Source of the DNA: Actinobacteria bacterium Ga0077560
GTDB lineage: Bacteria > Actinomycetota > Thermoleophilia > Miltoncostaeales > Miltoncostaeaceae
DNA length: 64,000 nt
Direction: 5' to 3'
Assembly: GCA_001464275.1 (NCBI GenBank)
Contig: LNFL01000117.1
Span: 1 to 64,000, forward strand
In this document: piece by piece, positions 53,543 to 62,545 of the stretch
How the letters are laid out: each line of letters begins with the position of its first letter
How positions within the stretch are numbered: position 1 is the stretch's first letter
The notes under the pieces: generated by a model
Told to the model about the DNA's origin: nothing
Seen by the model: only the letters and a program-made list of their open reading frames with translations
Database searches by the model: none
Position numbers and translations under genes: made by a program

Positions 53543-54751
53543 ATGGGCGCGCGTGGGATCTCCGGAGCGGCGGTGGCCGGCATCGCCGCGGCGTCGGCGC
53601 TGGTGCCGCTCAACTCGTCGATGGTGACGCTGGCGCTCCTGGACGTGGAGGCCGACCTGGGTGTTCCGGTGAGCCGCGCGGTGTGGCTGGTGACCGGCTA
53701 CCTGGCCGTGATGGCGGTGGCGCAGCCGCTGGGCGGCCGCATCGGGGACCTCGCCGGGCACCGGCGAACGTTCATGGCGGGATTCGCCGCGTTCCTGCTG
53801 TGCTCGCTGGCAGCGGCCGTCGCCCCGGGGTTCGGCGTCCTGGTGGCGGCCCGCGCGGGGCAGGCGGTGTCCGGCGCCCTGATGCTGCCGAGCGTCTCGG
53901 CGATCATCCGCAACGGCGTCCACCCGTCCCGGCGCGGCCATGCGTTCGGGATGCTGGCGACGGCGCTCGCGCTGTCGGCGGCCGTGGGCCCGGTGGTGGG
54001 CGGCCTGGTGGTGGGAGCCGCCGGATGGCGCGCGGTGTTCCTGGTGTCGGTGCCCCTGGGGCTCCTGGCGCTGCCGGTGCTGCTGCGCCTGCCGCGCGGG
54101 CCGGAGGCTGCGCAGCCCGGTGGGCGGTCGCGCGGCCGCGGCGCCGCGTCGGTGCTGCTGCGCCGGCCGTTCGCGCTGGCCTCCTCGGCGATCCTGCTGC
54201 ACAACCTGGCGCTCTACACCGTGCTGCTGGCGGTCCCGGTGGTCGCGACGACCCGTCTGGGGCTGGGTGCGGGCCCGGCCGGCGCGCTGGCCGGTGCGAT
54301 GACCGCCGGCGTGCTGCTGGGGTCGCTGCGCGGCGGGCGCCTCAGCGACCGCCACGGGCGGCGCCGGCCCGCGTTCATCGGCGGTGTGGTGGCCGCCGCC
54401 GGCGGGGCTCCCCTGCCGTACGTCGCCGCCCACCCGTCGGTGGCGGCGGCCCTGCCGGCCCTGCTGCTGCTCGGCGTGGGGATCGGGCTGGCCGGCCCGG
54501 CGCTGCAGGCGGCGGCGCTGGACGCGGCGCCGGCGGACGCTGCGGCGGTCGCCGGCGGCCTCTACCTGTCGGCACGGTACGTGGGCGGCATCGCCGCGGG
54601 CCTGCTGGGCTCGGCCCTGCTGGCCGGCGGGCACGAGGCCGGGATGCTGGCCGTCGCGGCCGCCGCGGCGTGCCTCTCGGCCCTGGCCGCCTGGGGGCTG
54701 CCCGCCGGCCGCGCGTGGACCGACCCCGCCGAGGGGCGGTCAGCCGCCTGA
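53543..54751 (+). CDS. MFS exporter (drug-efflux-like)
   Basis: A 402-residue membrane protein with 12 predicted helices. LVPLNSSMVTLALLDVEADL at the start is the DHA2-like opening of EmrB/QacA-type exporters, GGRIGDLAGHRRTF near 66 is motif A, and LALSAAVGPVVGGLVVGAAG near 140 is motif C, the antiporter signature. The second half repeats motif A as GGRLSDRHGRRRP. Substrate unknown. The stop overlaps the end of the convergent glycosidase gene by 12 nt. Confidence 0.88.
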   Translation: MGARGISGAAVAGIAAASALVPLNSSMVTLALLDVEADLGVPVSRAVWLVTGYLAVMAVAQPLGGRIGDLAGHRRTFMAGFAAFLLCSLAAAVAPGFGVLVAARAGQAVSGALMLPSVSAIIRNGVHPSRRGHAFGMLATALALSAAVGPVVGGLVVGAAGWRAVFLVSVPLGLLALPVLLRLPRGPEAAQPGGRSRGRGAASVLLRRPFALASSAILLHNLALYTVLLAVPVVATTRLGLGAGPAGALAGAMTAGVLLGSLRGGRLSDRHGRRRPAFIGGVVAAAGGAPLPYVAAHPSVAAALPALLLLGVGIGLAGPALQAAALDAAPADAAAVAGGLYLSARYVGGIAAGLLGSALLAGGHEAGMLAVAAAAACLSALAAWGLPAGRAWTDPAEGRSAA

Positions 54752-55876
54752 GGCGGCTCGGGCGAACCCGGCGGCGGCGGGCTTGCGCGCGCCCGTCTCG
54801 TCCAGCAGGCCGCTGGACCACTCGAGGTGGTCCTGCAGCAGATACCAGACGAACACGGTGATCCGCGGATTCGCCCGCACCCGCCGGACGGCGTCGTCGA
54901 GCATCTCGGCCTGCTGCTCCGGGGTCACGAAGAACGGGTAGTTGCTCACCGCCCGAGTGCCCACGCCGAACTCGGTGAGCCACACCGGCACGTCGCGCAG
55001 GTACCCGGCGTCCAGCTCGCGCTCCAGCACCTCCAGGTTGTAGAGGTCCACGTAGCTGGCGTTCGGGTTGTTCGTCGTTCGCGGCGGGGTGATGGGGTAC
55101 GGGTGGTGCGCGTAGGCGTCCATCGGCGGCTGCAGGTCGTTCAGCGCGCGCACGAACTCCTGGGGCGGCACGCGTGATGCGGTGTCGGCCGGCTCGCGGT
55201 TCCCGGCGGGCGCCGTGACGCCGCCGGCGACCACCGCGCCCGGATCGGCCGCCTTGATCCCGCGGTACATGGCCGTCGCCATCGCGGCGTACGTGCCGGG
55301 CGACGCGGCCGCCCACCCGTTGCCGCGGCGGACGTACTGAGGTCGCAGGAACAACGGGATGTTCGGCTCGTTCCAGGCCTCCCAGCGGCGCACGCCGCGG
55401 GGCGCGTAGCGGCGGGCCGCCGCCTCCGCGAACGCCCCGGCGTCGGCGGCGTCACGGGGGCGCCGTCCCCATTCGGGGAACCTGGGGTCGTCGCCCGCCG
55501 GGTCGGCGGCCCAGCCGGGCGTTCCCCAGATCGTGAACATCACCTCGATGCCGCGGTCCGCCGCGGCGGAGACCACGGCGTCGTAGTGATCCCATCGGTA
55601 GGCGGGGTCGGCGGGGTCCCGCGCGTCCGCGGGGCGGGTGGCGGCCACCAGGTCCCAGCGCAGGTCCACCCGCACCAGCCGGGCGCTCAGCCCGTCGGCC
55701 AGCGCCAGCCGCGGCCCGGGGTCCACCTCCGGCGCGGCCAGGCGGTCGTCCTGGATGCCGATCCGCAGGCCCGGCGCATCCGGTGGCGCCGGCGCGTCGT
55801 CGCCACCGCATCCGACCAGACCGCCCAGCGCGAGCGCCACCAGCAGGGCGGCGAGCATGATCGGTCGGCGCGGCAT
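54740..55876 (-). CDS. Glycoside-hydrolase-like TIM-barrel lipoprotein
   Basis: A 378-residue exported lipoprotein: signal [17 protein letters not shown] with lipobox LVGC. The rest reads as a (beta/alpha)8 barrel of clan GH-A (GH5/GH39-like). [10 protein letters not shown] near residue 178 carries the acid/base Glu after Asn, and [12 protein letters not shown] near 300 carries the nucleophile Glu. It also has [13 protein letters not shown] and DAYAHHPYP. These two Glu make a retaining glycosidase likely. Substrate unknown. A leaderless-type TAGGCT sits 9 nt before ATG 55876. Confidence 0.82.
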   Translation of the reverse strand: MPRRPIMLAALLVALALGGLVGCGGDDAPAPPDAPGLRIGIQDDRLAAPEVDPGPRLALADGLSARLVRVDLRWDLVAATRPADARDPADPAYRWDHYDAVVSAAADRGIEVMFTIWGTPGWAADPAGDDPRFPEWGRRPRDAADAGAFAEAAARRYAPRGVRRWEAWNEPNIPLFLRPQYVRRGNGWAAASPGTYAAMATAMYRGIKAADPGAVVAGGVTAPAGNREPADTASRVPPQEFVRALNDLQPPMDAYAHHPYPITPPRTTNNPNASYVDLYNLEVLERELDAGYLRDVPVWLTEFGVGTRAVSNYPFFVTPEQQAEMLDDAVRRVRANPRITVFVWYLLQDHLEWSSGLLDETGARKPAAAGFARAASGG

Positions 55877-55885
55877 CGGGGGGCC

Positions 55886-55891
55886 AGCCTA
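55886..55891 (-). promoter_or_regulatory. -10 box of the glycosidase-like gene
   Basis: TAGGCT on the minus strand, 9 nt before ATG 55876. Confidence 0.45.
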
Positions 55892-56103
55892 GCCGCGCCC
55901 CGCGCGCCGGTCGCCCCGCGCAGGTGGCCCGGAATGGCGCGACGATCGCGCCCCGTCCGGGTTTCCGCACCCCGGTGCGGACGCGTGCGCCGAAAACGGA
56001 CGGAATGGTCTGGCGTGGCCTTCAAGAACGCTCATGGCCACGGCGATCTAGGGCCCACGACGCCGGTTCGTCGGGCGTCCAGGGGACGATCAGGGAGATG
56101 AAC

Positions 56104-57408
56104 ATGGATGTGGCCATCGAATCTCGTCAGGGCTCGGGTTCCCATGGGGTGGACCCGGAGACCCGGATGCGGATGGCGGGCATCACGCAGGAATCGATCG
56201 CCGCGATGCGGGAGGCCGCTCCGCTGCTGCAGGCGAACGTGGACAGCATCGTGGCGGCGTTCTACGGGAAGCTCCAGCAGTTCCCGGCCCTGGTGGACAT
56301 CGCCACGCAGCACAGCAGCGTGGACCGCCTCTCCCGCACGCTGCGCCAGTACGTCCTGGACTTCGCGACCAGTGACTTCGGCCCCGCCCACGTGGAGGCC
56401 CGCACCCGGATCGCCGGTGTGCACGACCGCATTGACCTGCCGCTGGACGCCTACATGCTGCAGCTCGAGGTGATCCGCGAGGAGTGGCTGACCATCCTCA
56501 TGCGGAACCAGCGCGCCGGCCGCAAGGGCGTGAAGCTGTCCCGGCCCGTCGAGGAGTACGTGCGCGCCTTCAACCGCATGCTCGGCTTCGATGCGGCCCT
56601 GGTGAGCCTCGTGTTCGTCTCCACCCGCGCCGACCGCGCGCAGGCGGCCATGGACGAGGTGGTCGAGCAGCGCGAGTCGCAGCGCTCGGTGCAGGGTGAG
56701 CTCATCCAGCTCGCCACCCAGCTGGCCGCGACCGCCGAGGAGACCTCCGCCGCCGTGCAGGAGATGAGCGCGACCGCCGAGACCGTCGCCGGGCAGGTGG
56801 GCGACGCCAGCCTGCAGGGGCGCCACGCCTCGGACACCGCCAACGAGGGCCTGGCCGCCATGGCCGAGGCCGACGGCGCGGTGGCCCGCGTGAGCGGCGC
56901 CTCCGAGCGCCTGGCGACCGCCGCAGCCTCCCTGGACGAGAGCTCGGCCCGGATCGGGCAGATCTCGACCGTCCTGGAGGAGACCGCCGGCCAGATCAAC
57001 CTGCTGGCCCTGAACGCCGCCATCGAGGCTGCCCGGGCCGGTGACGTGGGCCGCGGCTTCGCCGTGGTCGCCGACGAGGTCCGCAAGCTCGCCGAGACGA
57101 CCCAGCGCCACCTGCAGGACAGCCGCGACGCGGTCGCCCAGATGGGCCAGGCCATCGCCGAGGTCCGCTCCGCGGGTGACACCGCGTCGGCCGAGGTGAG
57201 CGCCCTGGGGGACGCAACCGGCGCCGTGCGCGAGCGGTTCACGGACATCACCGGCGCCGTCGCCGGCGCGACGAGCGGCCTGGAGAGCATCGCCGCCGCG
57301 TCGCAGGAGGTGGCCGCCGCCGCCGGCGAGACCGGCCGCGCCTCCTCGGAGGTCGCGAACCTGGCGGAGCAGGTGCGCACCATCGCCGAGGGCCTGGTCG
57401 ACGGCTGA
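56104..57408 (+). CDS. Soluble globin-coupled chemoreceptor (HemAT-like)
   Basis: A 434-residue protein with no membrane helix. Residues 20-180 are a protoglobin/globin-coupled sensor domain; the proximal heme ligand is probably His107 in [14 protein letters not shown]. Residues 200-434 are a methyl-accepting signalling domain with the hairpin [20 protein letters not shown] and [16 protein letters not shown]. This is a cytosolic aerotaxis or oxygen sensor of the HemAT type. ATG 56104 has GGGAG at 6 nt, unlike ATG 56098. No che or flagellar gene is in the window. Confidence 0.92.
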   Translation: MDVAIESRQGSGSHGVDPETRMRMAGITQESIAAMREAAPLLQANVDSIVAAFYGKLQQFPALVDIATQHSSVDRLSRTLRQYVLDFATSDFGPAHVEARTRIAGVHDRIDLPLDAYMLQLEVIREEWLTILMRNQRAGRKGVKLSRPVEEYVRAFNRMLGFDAALVSLVFVSTRADRAQAAMDEVVEQRESQRSVQGELIQLATQLAATAEETSAAVQEMSATAETVAGQVGDASLQGRHASDTANEGLAAMAEADGAVARVSGASERLATAAASLDESSARIGQISTVLEETAGQINLLALNAAIEAARAGDVGRGFAVVADEVRKLAETTQRHLQDSRDAVAQMGQAIAEVRSAGDTASAEVSALGDATGAVRERFTDITGAVAGATSGLESIAAASQEVAAAAGETGRASSEVANLAEQVRTIAEGLVDG

Positions 57409-57417
57409 CGCAACGTG

Positions 57418-57453
57418 AACGGCCCGCCCGCGGTGCGCCGCGGACGGGCCGTT
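57418..57453. terminator. Strong hairpin terminator
   Basis: A 16-bp stem with one mismatch (57418-57433 and 57438-57453) and a TGCG loop, 10 nt after the chemoreceptor stop. It also lies just after the 3' end of the tRNA-Phe fragment, so it may end both transcripts. Confidence 0.75.
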
Positions 57454-57468
57454 CGGTGCTTCAGGAAG

Positions 57469-57514
57469 TGGCGAGACCCAGACTCGAACTGGGGACACCA
57501 CGATTTTCAGTCGT
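57469..57514 (-). repeat. 3' fragment of tRNA-Phe(GAA): prophage attachment site
   Basis: On the minus strand this 46-nt stretch reads as the 3' part of tRNA-Phe: four bases of the anticodon stem, loop CTGAAAA with anticodon GAA, the rest of the stem, variable loop, T-arm CCCAG-TTCGAGT-CTGGG, the 3' acceptor strand TCTCGCC and the discriminator A. The 5' half (acceptor and D-arm) is absent and the match stops within the anticodon stem. This is the footprint left by an element integrated at a tRNA 3' end, with the integrase gene 45 nt away. Confidence 0.88.
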
Positions 57515-57558
57515 CGGTGTCATTTGTAAGGAATCCCGATGCCCTCGCGCTTCCCGGG

Positions 57559-58791
57559 TCATGCCCGGGGGCCCCGCACCGTCTCCCGCACCGTTTCGGC
57601 ACCGGGGAGCCGGTCGAACACGGCCGCCGCGCCGTCGAGCTGGCGGTCTGACAGCCGGTGTGCGTAGACCTGCGCCGTCACCTGCGGGTTCGCGTGCCCC
57701 AGCATGTGCGAAACGTCGATGAGCGGGACGCCGGCCGCGAGCATGACGCTCGCCGCCGTGTGCCGGAGCCCGTGGAACGTCACCAGGGGCACGCCGTCGG
57801 CGTCGACGAGTCCGGCGCGCTCCATCGTCCGTGCGAGCGCCTGACCGGGGGACCCGGCGTCGAGCAGGGCGCCGCCACGGCCGGGCCACACGGGGCCCGC
57901 GGCATCCGCCCCGCTCCGCACGACCGCTTCCTCGAACCATGCGGCGAGCCGCCCCGTGAACGTCTCGGAGATCGCGACGCGCCGGGTGCGCCTGCCCTTC
58001 GTGGTCCGTTCGGTCTTCGAGCCGGTGGCCTGCGTGACGTTCCGGCGGACGTGGAGTCGCCGTCCCGCGAGGTCGACGTCGTCCCACCGGAGCCCGATCA
58101 CTTCGCCGCGCCGGAGTCCCGCCTCACCACCGGCCCGGATCATCGTCTCGATTCGGAGGGTCCGTGCGGCACCGAACAGGGCGGCGAGCTGCTCCATCGT
58201 GAGGGTCCGTTCGACGGCCTGCCGTTCGTGGTCGGGGGCCGGCATTCGGAGCCGCGCGGCGGGGTTGTCGGTGAGTCGGCCCCATTCGACCCCGGCGGCG
58301 AGGATGCCGCGCAGACTCGCGATGGTGCCGGTCACCATGCGCCGGGTCGGGCTCGCGGCGACGAGGGCGGCGAGGAACCCCTCGACCCGCTCCCGGGTGA
58401 TGTCCGGGAGCGCCAGGTGCCCGAGCACGGGCGCGATCCTCAGCCGGTAGTCGGTGTCGATGATGCTGATCGTTCGGGGTGCCAGCACCGCGGACTTCGC
58501 CCGGAGGTACGTGGCGGCGAGGTCGTTGAGGGTGACGGGGGCGGCGGGCTCCGGGTCATGGACGGGGCGTCCTTCGGCGCGGAGTCGGTGCCGTTCGCGC
58601 TTCGCGTCTGTGAGGGCACCGTCGACGGTGACCATCCGTGTCGTGCCGGGGCGGGCCCCGGGGACCTTCACTTGCCACGGGCACCGGCAGCGGCGGCCGG
58701 GGCGCTGATCCGTGGTGGATGGGCATGAGACGCGGTGCGTCCGGTAGACGCCGGGTTCGACCCGTTCCCGCCATCCGCGGCGGCCGGTCAC
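57559..58791 (-). CDS. int: Phage tyrosine integrase
   Basis: A 410-residue tyrosine recombinase. The N-terminal 60 residues contain Cys/Arg-rich CPSTTDQRPGRRCRCPW, perhaps an arm-binding domain. A SAM-like core-binding domain spans about 100-200. Catalytic residues: Arg in GEAGLRRGEVIGLRWDDV, Lys in TKGRRTRRVAIS, HGLRHTAASVMLAAG with His and Arg, LGHANPQVTAQVYAH with the second His and the Tyr. GTG 58791 overlaps the upstream stop by 4 nt. It sits 45 nt from the attachment site. Confidence 0.93.
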   Translation of the reverse strand: MTGRRGWRERVEPGVYRTHRVSCPSTTDQRPGRRCRCPWQVKVPGARPGTTRMVTVDGALTDAKRERHRLRAEGRPVHDPEPAAPVTLNDLAATYLRAKSAVLAPRTISIIDTDYRLRIAPVLGHLALPDITRERVEGFLAALVAASPTRRMVTGTIASLRGILAAGVEWGRLTDNPAARLRMPAPDHERQAVERTLTMEQLAALFGAARTLRIETMIRAGGEAGLRRGEVIGLRWDDVDLAGRRLHVRRNVTQATGSKTERTTKGRRTRRVAISETFTGRLAAWFEEAVVRSGADAAGPVWPGRGGALLDAGSPGQALARTMERAGLVDADGVPLVTFHGLRHTAASVMLAAGVPLIDVSHMLGHANPQVTAQVYAHRLSDRQLDGAAAVFDRLPGAETVRETVRGPRA

Positions 58792-59150
58792 CGGGCACCC
58801 GTGAGTGCGTCGAGGACACGGCGGGCGGTTCGCTGCTGGGCCCGGTAGTGCTCGGCGAGGTCGGGCCGGTTCGCTCCCCCACCGTCGGCGATGATCTCGG
58901 CCCCTTCGACGAGACAGTCGGCGGCGACCCGCGCGAGGTGCAGGGACTGCTCGGCGGTCAGGGGGGCCTCGCGGCCGTAGTCGTCGCCGAGCGACCGGCG
59001 GATGCGCTCGCGCTCGGCGATCAGCGTGACGAACCGCGGGTCGTGGTCGTCGACGAGAAACATGGCGGCGACTTCGAGCACCCCCCATCTGGCGACCTGG
59101 CGGGCCGCGGTCAGGTCGCCTCCGGTGAGGACTACGTGCGTGGTGAGCAT
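58788..59150 (-). CDS. Phage protein of unknown function, upstream of integrase
   Basis: A 120-residue soluble, mostly helical protein with an acidic middle (FLVDDHDPRFVTLIAERERI) and no family I recognise. ATG 59150 has GGAGGGAG upstream, a good ribosome site. The stop overlaps the integrase GTG by 4 nt, so the two are translated together; it might modulate integration. Confidence 0.65.
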   Translation of the reverse strand: MLTTHVVLTGGDLTAARQVARWGVLEVAAMFLVDDHDPRFVTLIAERERIRRSLGDDYGREAPLTAEQSLHLARVAADCLVEGAEIIADGGGANRPDLAEHYRAQQRTARRVLDALTGAR

Positions 59151-59350
59151 GGCGCTCCCTCCATCTGTCGATGTTGGGGCACGCGGAAGGGGTGCGCGAG
59201 GTCGCGCCGCCAGCGGCGGTTAGGCTCGTGTCGCACCGGGGTTTCCTCCCGCGTGCCGGGGCCGGGGCGTTCGCAGCGCCGCCGGCCCACTCAATGTCTG
59301 AGCGAGTGTCCCACGGTCGCGCCGCGGGAACCAGCCTCAGTCACAGCCGG

Positions 59351-59644
59351 TCAAGCGGTGAGGGGCCCGCTATCCCGCCACCAGCCGGCGGGGAGCTGCT
59401 CCCCGGTGGACTGCTGGGGGCGGCGCTGCCGCCCCGTTGCGCGGGGGCGGCTCACGGGGGCCGTGTGCGGCCGTCTGGCGGCCTTCAGGGCTTCCTCGTG
59501 GGCCAACAGGTCAGCGAGCCTCACAACGGCTTTCCCGGCGATCACGAACCCCCCGGCGTCGTCCATGATGCGGCGTGCCGCCCGGCGGTCCCGAAGTCCG
59601 TACCGGGCGAGCACCGCGTCGACGTCGAGCATTTCGGGGGTCAT
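59351..59644 (-). CDS. Small phage DNA-binding-like protein (possible excisionase)
   Basis: A 97-residue protein. Residues 8-52 (ARYGLRDRRAARRIMDDAG, then VIAGKAVVRLADLLAHEEAL) look like the winged helix of MerR/excisionase-like phage proteins, with a short basic Pro-rich tail. ATG 59644 overlaps the next gene's stop by 4 nt. Its position between the replication gene and the integrase fits an excisionase, which is inference. Confidence 0.6.
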   Translation of the reverse strand: MTPEMLDVDAVLARYGLRDRRAARRIMDDAGGFVIAGKAVVRLADLLAHEEALKAARRPHTAPVSRPRATGRQRRPQQSTGEQLPAGWWRDSGPLTA

Positions 59645-60132
59645 GCTCCCCTCACATGCCGAGCCTTCAGCTTCGCGACTTCGGTGACCGTCGTGTTCGA
59701 CAGGTAGACCTCGATTTCGAAGGTGACGGTGTCACCGGCCGCCAGCTCGACGGCCTGCACGAACGGCGGCTGTCGGCGCTGCTCGAACCCCATGACGGAC
59801 GACTCCAGGGTCGACCCGTTCGCTTTCAGGCTGACGAGCCCGTTCACGGCGGTACTGACCATTGGGAGGTACAGCTCGAACACGTAGTAGCCGGGGGAAG
59901 GAACGGTGATCGTGCTGGTCGCGGTGTCGAGCATCCGGGCCGTGTCGAACGCTGCGAGTCCGAGCTGCAACTGTTGGGGGGTGCTCGCGACGAACGTCTG
60001 AAACGTGGTGCTCTGCGCGAACAGCTCGACGTCGCGGGACTTCCGTCGCGTCTCCAATGCCTGCAAGCGGCGCTCCATGCCGCGGAACCGTTCGAACAGC
60101 ATGTTGTCGGGGTCACGGGTGATCGACGGCAT
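59641..60132 (-). CDS. Phage coiled-coil/beta protein
   Basis: A 163-residue protein. Residues 10-40 are helical and charged (MERRLQALETRRKSRDVEL), then a beta-rich domain follows (PGYYVFELYLPMVSTAVNG, GDTVTFEIEVYLSNTTVTEV). The layout recalls trimeric C1q/TNF-like beta domains on phage fibre or collar proteins, but the location among early genes is unusual for that. GGAGG precedes ATG 60132, which overlaps the replication gene end by 20 nt. Confidence 0.65.
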   Translation of the reverse strand: MPSITRDPDNMLFERFRGMERRLQALETRRKSRDVELFAQSTTFQTFVASTPQQLQLGLAAFDTARMLDTATSTITVPSPGYYVFELYLPMVSTAVNGLVSLKANGSTLESSVMGFEQRRQPPFVQAVELAAGDTVTFEIEVYLSNTTVTEVAKLKARHVRGA

Positions 60133-61495
60133 CAGGGACCTCCATCGTCGGGTTTTCCTCGGCACCGTCGGTGCCCGTGTCTTCTGCTTCGCGGTACGGC
60201 CGAACGACGCGGTGAAGGTGCGAAGGGCCGGTCTTCTGCACCTCGACGAAGCCTTCTTCGACGAGTCGTGAGAGGGCGGTACGCACCGCACCCGCGTTCC
60301 CGGCGACGGCGATCGCCTGCCGGAGCGGGAGTGGCGAACCGGCGACTTCAAGGTGCCGCGAAACCCGTTCCATAAGGGTCGTGGGCCGGAACGGCGCGTC
60401 CGGGTCTGCCTTCTGCGCCGGGACCGTCACCTCGACGCCGATTCCGCCGGCTCCGTCCGGGGTGAACAGCACGCGACGTGCGGCGCTGCGGTCATGGAAA
60501 CCGGGGCGGTCCTTCGTGACCTTCAGTCGGACGCCGCCGGCCGTCTCACGGCTCAACCGGGTCCCTTCGGCGGTCACCTTGAACGCGACATCGGTCCATC
60601 CGCGCTTCCGTTCGGACCCGACCGGCCAGTCGCCGCGGGTGTCGCGGTCCTTCGCCATGTGGTCGAGCACGAGCACCGTCGCCCCAGCTCGATGGAACGG
60701 GTCGAGCACGGCGGCGACGAACCGGTTCACGTCGTCGCCGGAGTTCCCGGACAGTCCGAGCATGGGGAACGCGGGGCCCCACGCGTCGAGCACCACCAGG
60801 GCGGTCCCCATAGCCAGTCCCGCCAGTGCGGCGGTGCCGTCCTTCCCGGGGTCGTCGTCCGGCGCGATGTAGTCGATCAGCTCGACCGGGACGTCGCCGC
60901 CGATGGCGCGGAACCGTTCGAGCAGCACGCCGGCCCCCATCCCGTCGGTGTCGATCCAGACGACCCGGCCGCCGTGACGCATGACGTCGGCGGCGACCGC
61001 CAGGGCGATCCACGACTTCAGGGTTTCCGGTTCCCCGTAGAGCAGGTGCCGTCGGCCCCGGTAGACGAGGAATGACCCGTCGGCGGCGGGGAGCAGCTCC
61101 GGCGGGGTGACGGCCGCGGCAGCGGCAGCAGCGTCCGCGAGGGGCCGGGGTGCCCACGAGCTGCCCGGGGTGTCCCCGGGGTCCGTGGTGGGTTCCTCGG
61201 CGGACGGGTAGCTCGCGACACTCGCGGCGATCCTGTCGACCTCAGCGTCGTCGAGCGGGGGGACGCACCTCGCGGCGTTCTCGGCGCGGAGGGCGGCGCG
61301 GATCGCCGCTTCGCTCATGCCACGGCGGCGCATCGTGCCGGCGAGGCTCGTGAGCGCGGCATTCCGGCCGCCTTCGCCGATCGGTGCCCCCGTCGAATCC
61401 GGCACGGGCCCCGTCGAACGGGACCGTTTGAACGCTTCGACCAGGACGCGCGGCATCGCGGGCAGCGGCCCGGCGGGCACCGTGAAAACGGTCAC
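60113..61495 (-). CDS. Phage replication protein: PriCT domain and RepA-like ATPase
   Basis: A 460-residue protein. Residues 40-100 (GGRNAALTSLAGTMRRRGMS, AALRAENAARCVPPL) match the primase C-terminal PriCT_1 domain. Residues 130-340 form an AAA_25/RepA-like hexameric helicase: LLYGEPETLKSWIAL is the Walker A loop, VVWIDTDGMG follows, ALVVLDAWGP is Walker B and VLVLDHMAKD is the H3-like loop. The C-terminus (residues 380-440) looks like a winged helix, RTALSRLVEEGFVEVQ. It probably starts phage genome replication. ATG lies in a 4-nt overlap with the zinc protein. Confidence 0.82.
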   Translation of the reverse strand: MTVFTVPAGPLPAMPRVLVEAFKRSRSTGPVPDSTGAPIGEGGRNAALTSLAGTMRRRGMSEAAIRAALRAENAARCVPPLDDAEVDRIAASVASYPSAEEPTTDPGDTPGSSWAPRPLADAAAAAAAVTPPELLPAADGSFLVYRGRRHLLYGEPETLKSWIALAVAADVMRHGGRVVWIDTDGMGAGVLLERFRAIGGDVPVELIDYIAPDDDPGKDGTAALAGLAMGTALVVLDAWGPAFPMLGLSGNSGDDVNRFVAAVLDPFHRAGATVLVLDHMAKDRDTRGDWPVGSERKRGWTDVAFKVTAEGTRLSRETAGGVRLKVTKDRPGFHDRSAARRVLFTPDGAGGIGVEVTVPAQKADPDAPFRPTTLMERVSRHLEVAGSPLPLRQAIAVAGNAGAVRTALSRLVEEGFVEVQKTGPSHLHRVVRPYREAEDTGTDGAEENPTMEVPDAVDHP

Positions 61496-61782
61496 GGGTC
61501 CACCAGCTCACCGCCGAGCAGCTCGCGCAGCGCCAGGTCGCCGCGCCACACCTTCTCCGACAGGTGCCGCATCCAGTCCGCCATACCGTCGCCGGACAGC
61601 TCGCGCACGGGGATCTCGTAGCCACGGAACCCGTGGTCACGGCAAACCAGCCGGGCCCGGGACGTGCGGCCAGTGGGGTACCCCCACCCGCGGGAACCGG
61701 TGATCTGCACGAACCGTGCGGGGCGCGTGCATTTCTCGCACCGCAGCTTCCCGCCGGCCGTGCGGCCGGGACGAATAGACAT
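61492..61782 (-). CDS. Small phage zinc-finger-like protein
   Basis: A 96-residue protein with CEKC at residues 15-18 and CRDH near 47-50, a likely treble-clef or zinc-ribbon site, and a helical C-terminus (WMRHLSEKVWRGDLALREL). It is the first gene of the early minus-strand operon and overlaps the replication gene by 4 nt. ATG 61782 has GGAG at 7 nt. Function unknown. Confidence 0.65.
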   Translation of the reverse strand: MSIRPGRTAGGKLRCEKCTRPARFVQITGSRGWGYPTGRTSRARLVCRDHGFRGYEIPVRELSGDGMADWMRHLSEKVWRGDLALRELLGGELVDP

Positions 61783-61785
61783 CTG

Positions 61786-61874
61786 CGAACTCCGTTCGGT
61801 GAGGCGACCCGGTACGTCGCCGGTTCAGGGGTGAGGGGGCCGCGCACGAACCCGGAGATCGAAAGTTCGTGCGC
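61786..61874 (-). promoter_or_regulatory. Candidate phage operator/promoter region
   Basis: Upstream of the early operon are two inverted repeats that share CGAAC/GTTCG half-sites: CGAACTCCGTTCG (61786-61798) and GCGCACGAAC at 61842-61851 with GTTCGTGCGC at 61865-61874 (perfect 10-bp arms, 13-nt spacer). The spacing differs from a LexA box. They could bind a phage repressor; no repressor gene lies in the window. Confidence 0.5.
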
Positions 61875-61968
61875 AGCCGCGCCCTCGCGGACGCCTTACC
61901 GAAGGGCATCCGCTCACCGACCGAAGAGAGGGTGTCGGCCGGCGAGATCGTGGAAGGGGCCCCTACCG

Positions 61969-62003
61969 CCCCTCCCTGGGATTCGCGACGAAGCAGGGAG
62001 GGG
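61969..62003 (-). terminator. Hairpin between the phage head and early genes
   Basis: A perfect 10-bp stem, CCCCTCCCTG and CAGGGAGGGG, with a 15-nt loop in the 363-bp gap between 61782 and 62146. It may end the leftward head operon. A short T-run follows on the plus strand only. Apart from this hairpin and the operators, I see no gene in the gap. Confidence 0.45.
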
Positions 62004-62145
62004 TTTCGGGGGGTTGTGCGGGTGTCGTCGATGGCGCACCGCGACCCGCTCGCGGCCTACAGAGGGCGAAAGTACCCTCGCGCCGTTTACGCGCTCGAAC
62101 GACGCACGCGGACGCCCGGTGAAGGGGCCGGGCGAACCTTCACGG

Positions 62146-62535
62146 CTACGCGGTCGGGGCGACCTGCGGATAGCCGCGGAGCACGACGGCGCTGTAGATC
62201 CCGCCGGTCGACGGACTGCCGGTCACCGTCACGACGGCTCGCAGGTAACGCTTCGTGCCGCGGTAGCCAACGGTCTGCACCGTGTTCGCGGCGAGCGCCG
62301 ACAGGGTGCCGACCAGGTCGCCGGCCGCCACGTCCGTGTAACCGGAGCCCAACACGTCGGACTCCTGAAGCTTCGGGGTGTGCGTCCCGTCGGTGATCGC
62401 CGCCGGAGTGAAGGTGACCATCGCGGCCTGATAGCCGCGGAGGTCCACGCCGGTTCCGTTCGTGCTGGTGGTGCGGGCCGCCGCCGGGGCGACCGACACG
62501 ACCGGGGACAGGGTCTGCGAAATGTCCTTCAGCAT
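62146..62535 (-). CDS. Small phage structural protein downstream of capsid
   Basis: A 129-residue, beta-rich protein (VVSVAPAAARTTSTNGTGVD, YRGTKRYLRAVVTVTG). Position directly after the capsid gene and the small size fit a head decoration or capsid-stabilising protein, but I do not recognise the family. ATG 62535 has GGGGG at 7 nt and lies 10 nt after the capsid stop. Confidence 0.75.
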   Translation of the reverse strand: MLKDISQTLSPVVSVAPAAARTTSTNGTGVDLRGYQAAMVTFTPAAITDGTHTPKLQESDVLGSGYTDVAAGDLVGTLSALAANTVQTVGYRGTKRYLRAVVTVTGSPSTGGIYSAVVLRGYPQVAPTA

Positions 62536-62545
62536 GAGTGCCCCC

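Noticed and set aside
57469-57520. A functional tRNA-Phe gene
   Set aside because: Only the 3' half is present; no D-arm or 5' acceptor strand lies upstream on the minus strand.
61786-61798. A second LexA box before the phage early operon
   Set aside because: CGAACTCCGTTCG has a 3-nt gap between half-sites instead of 4, so it does not fit the LexA spacing.
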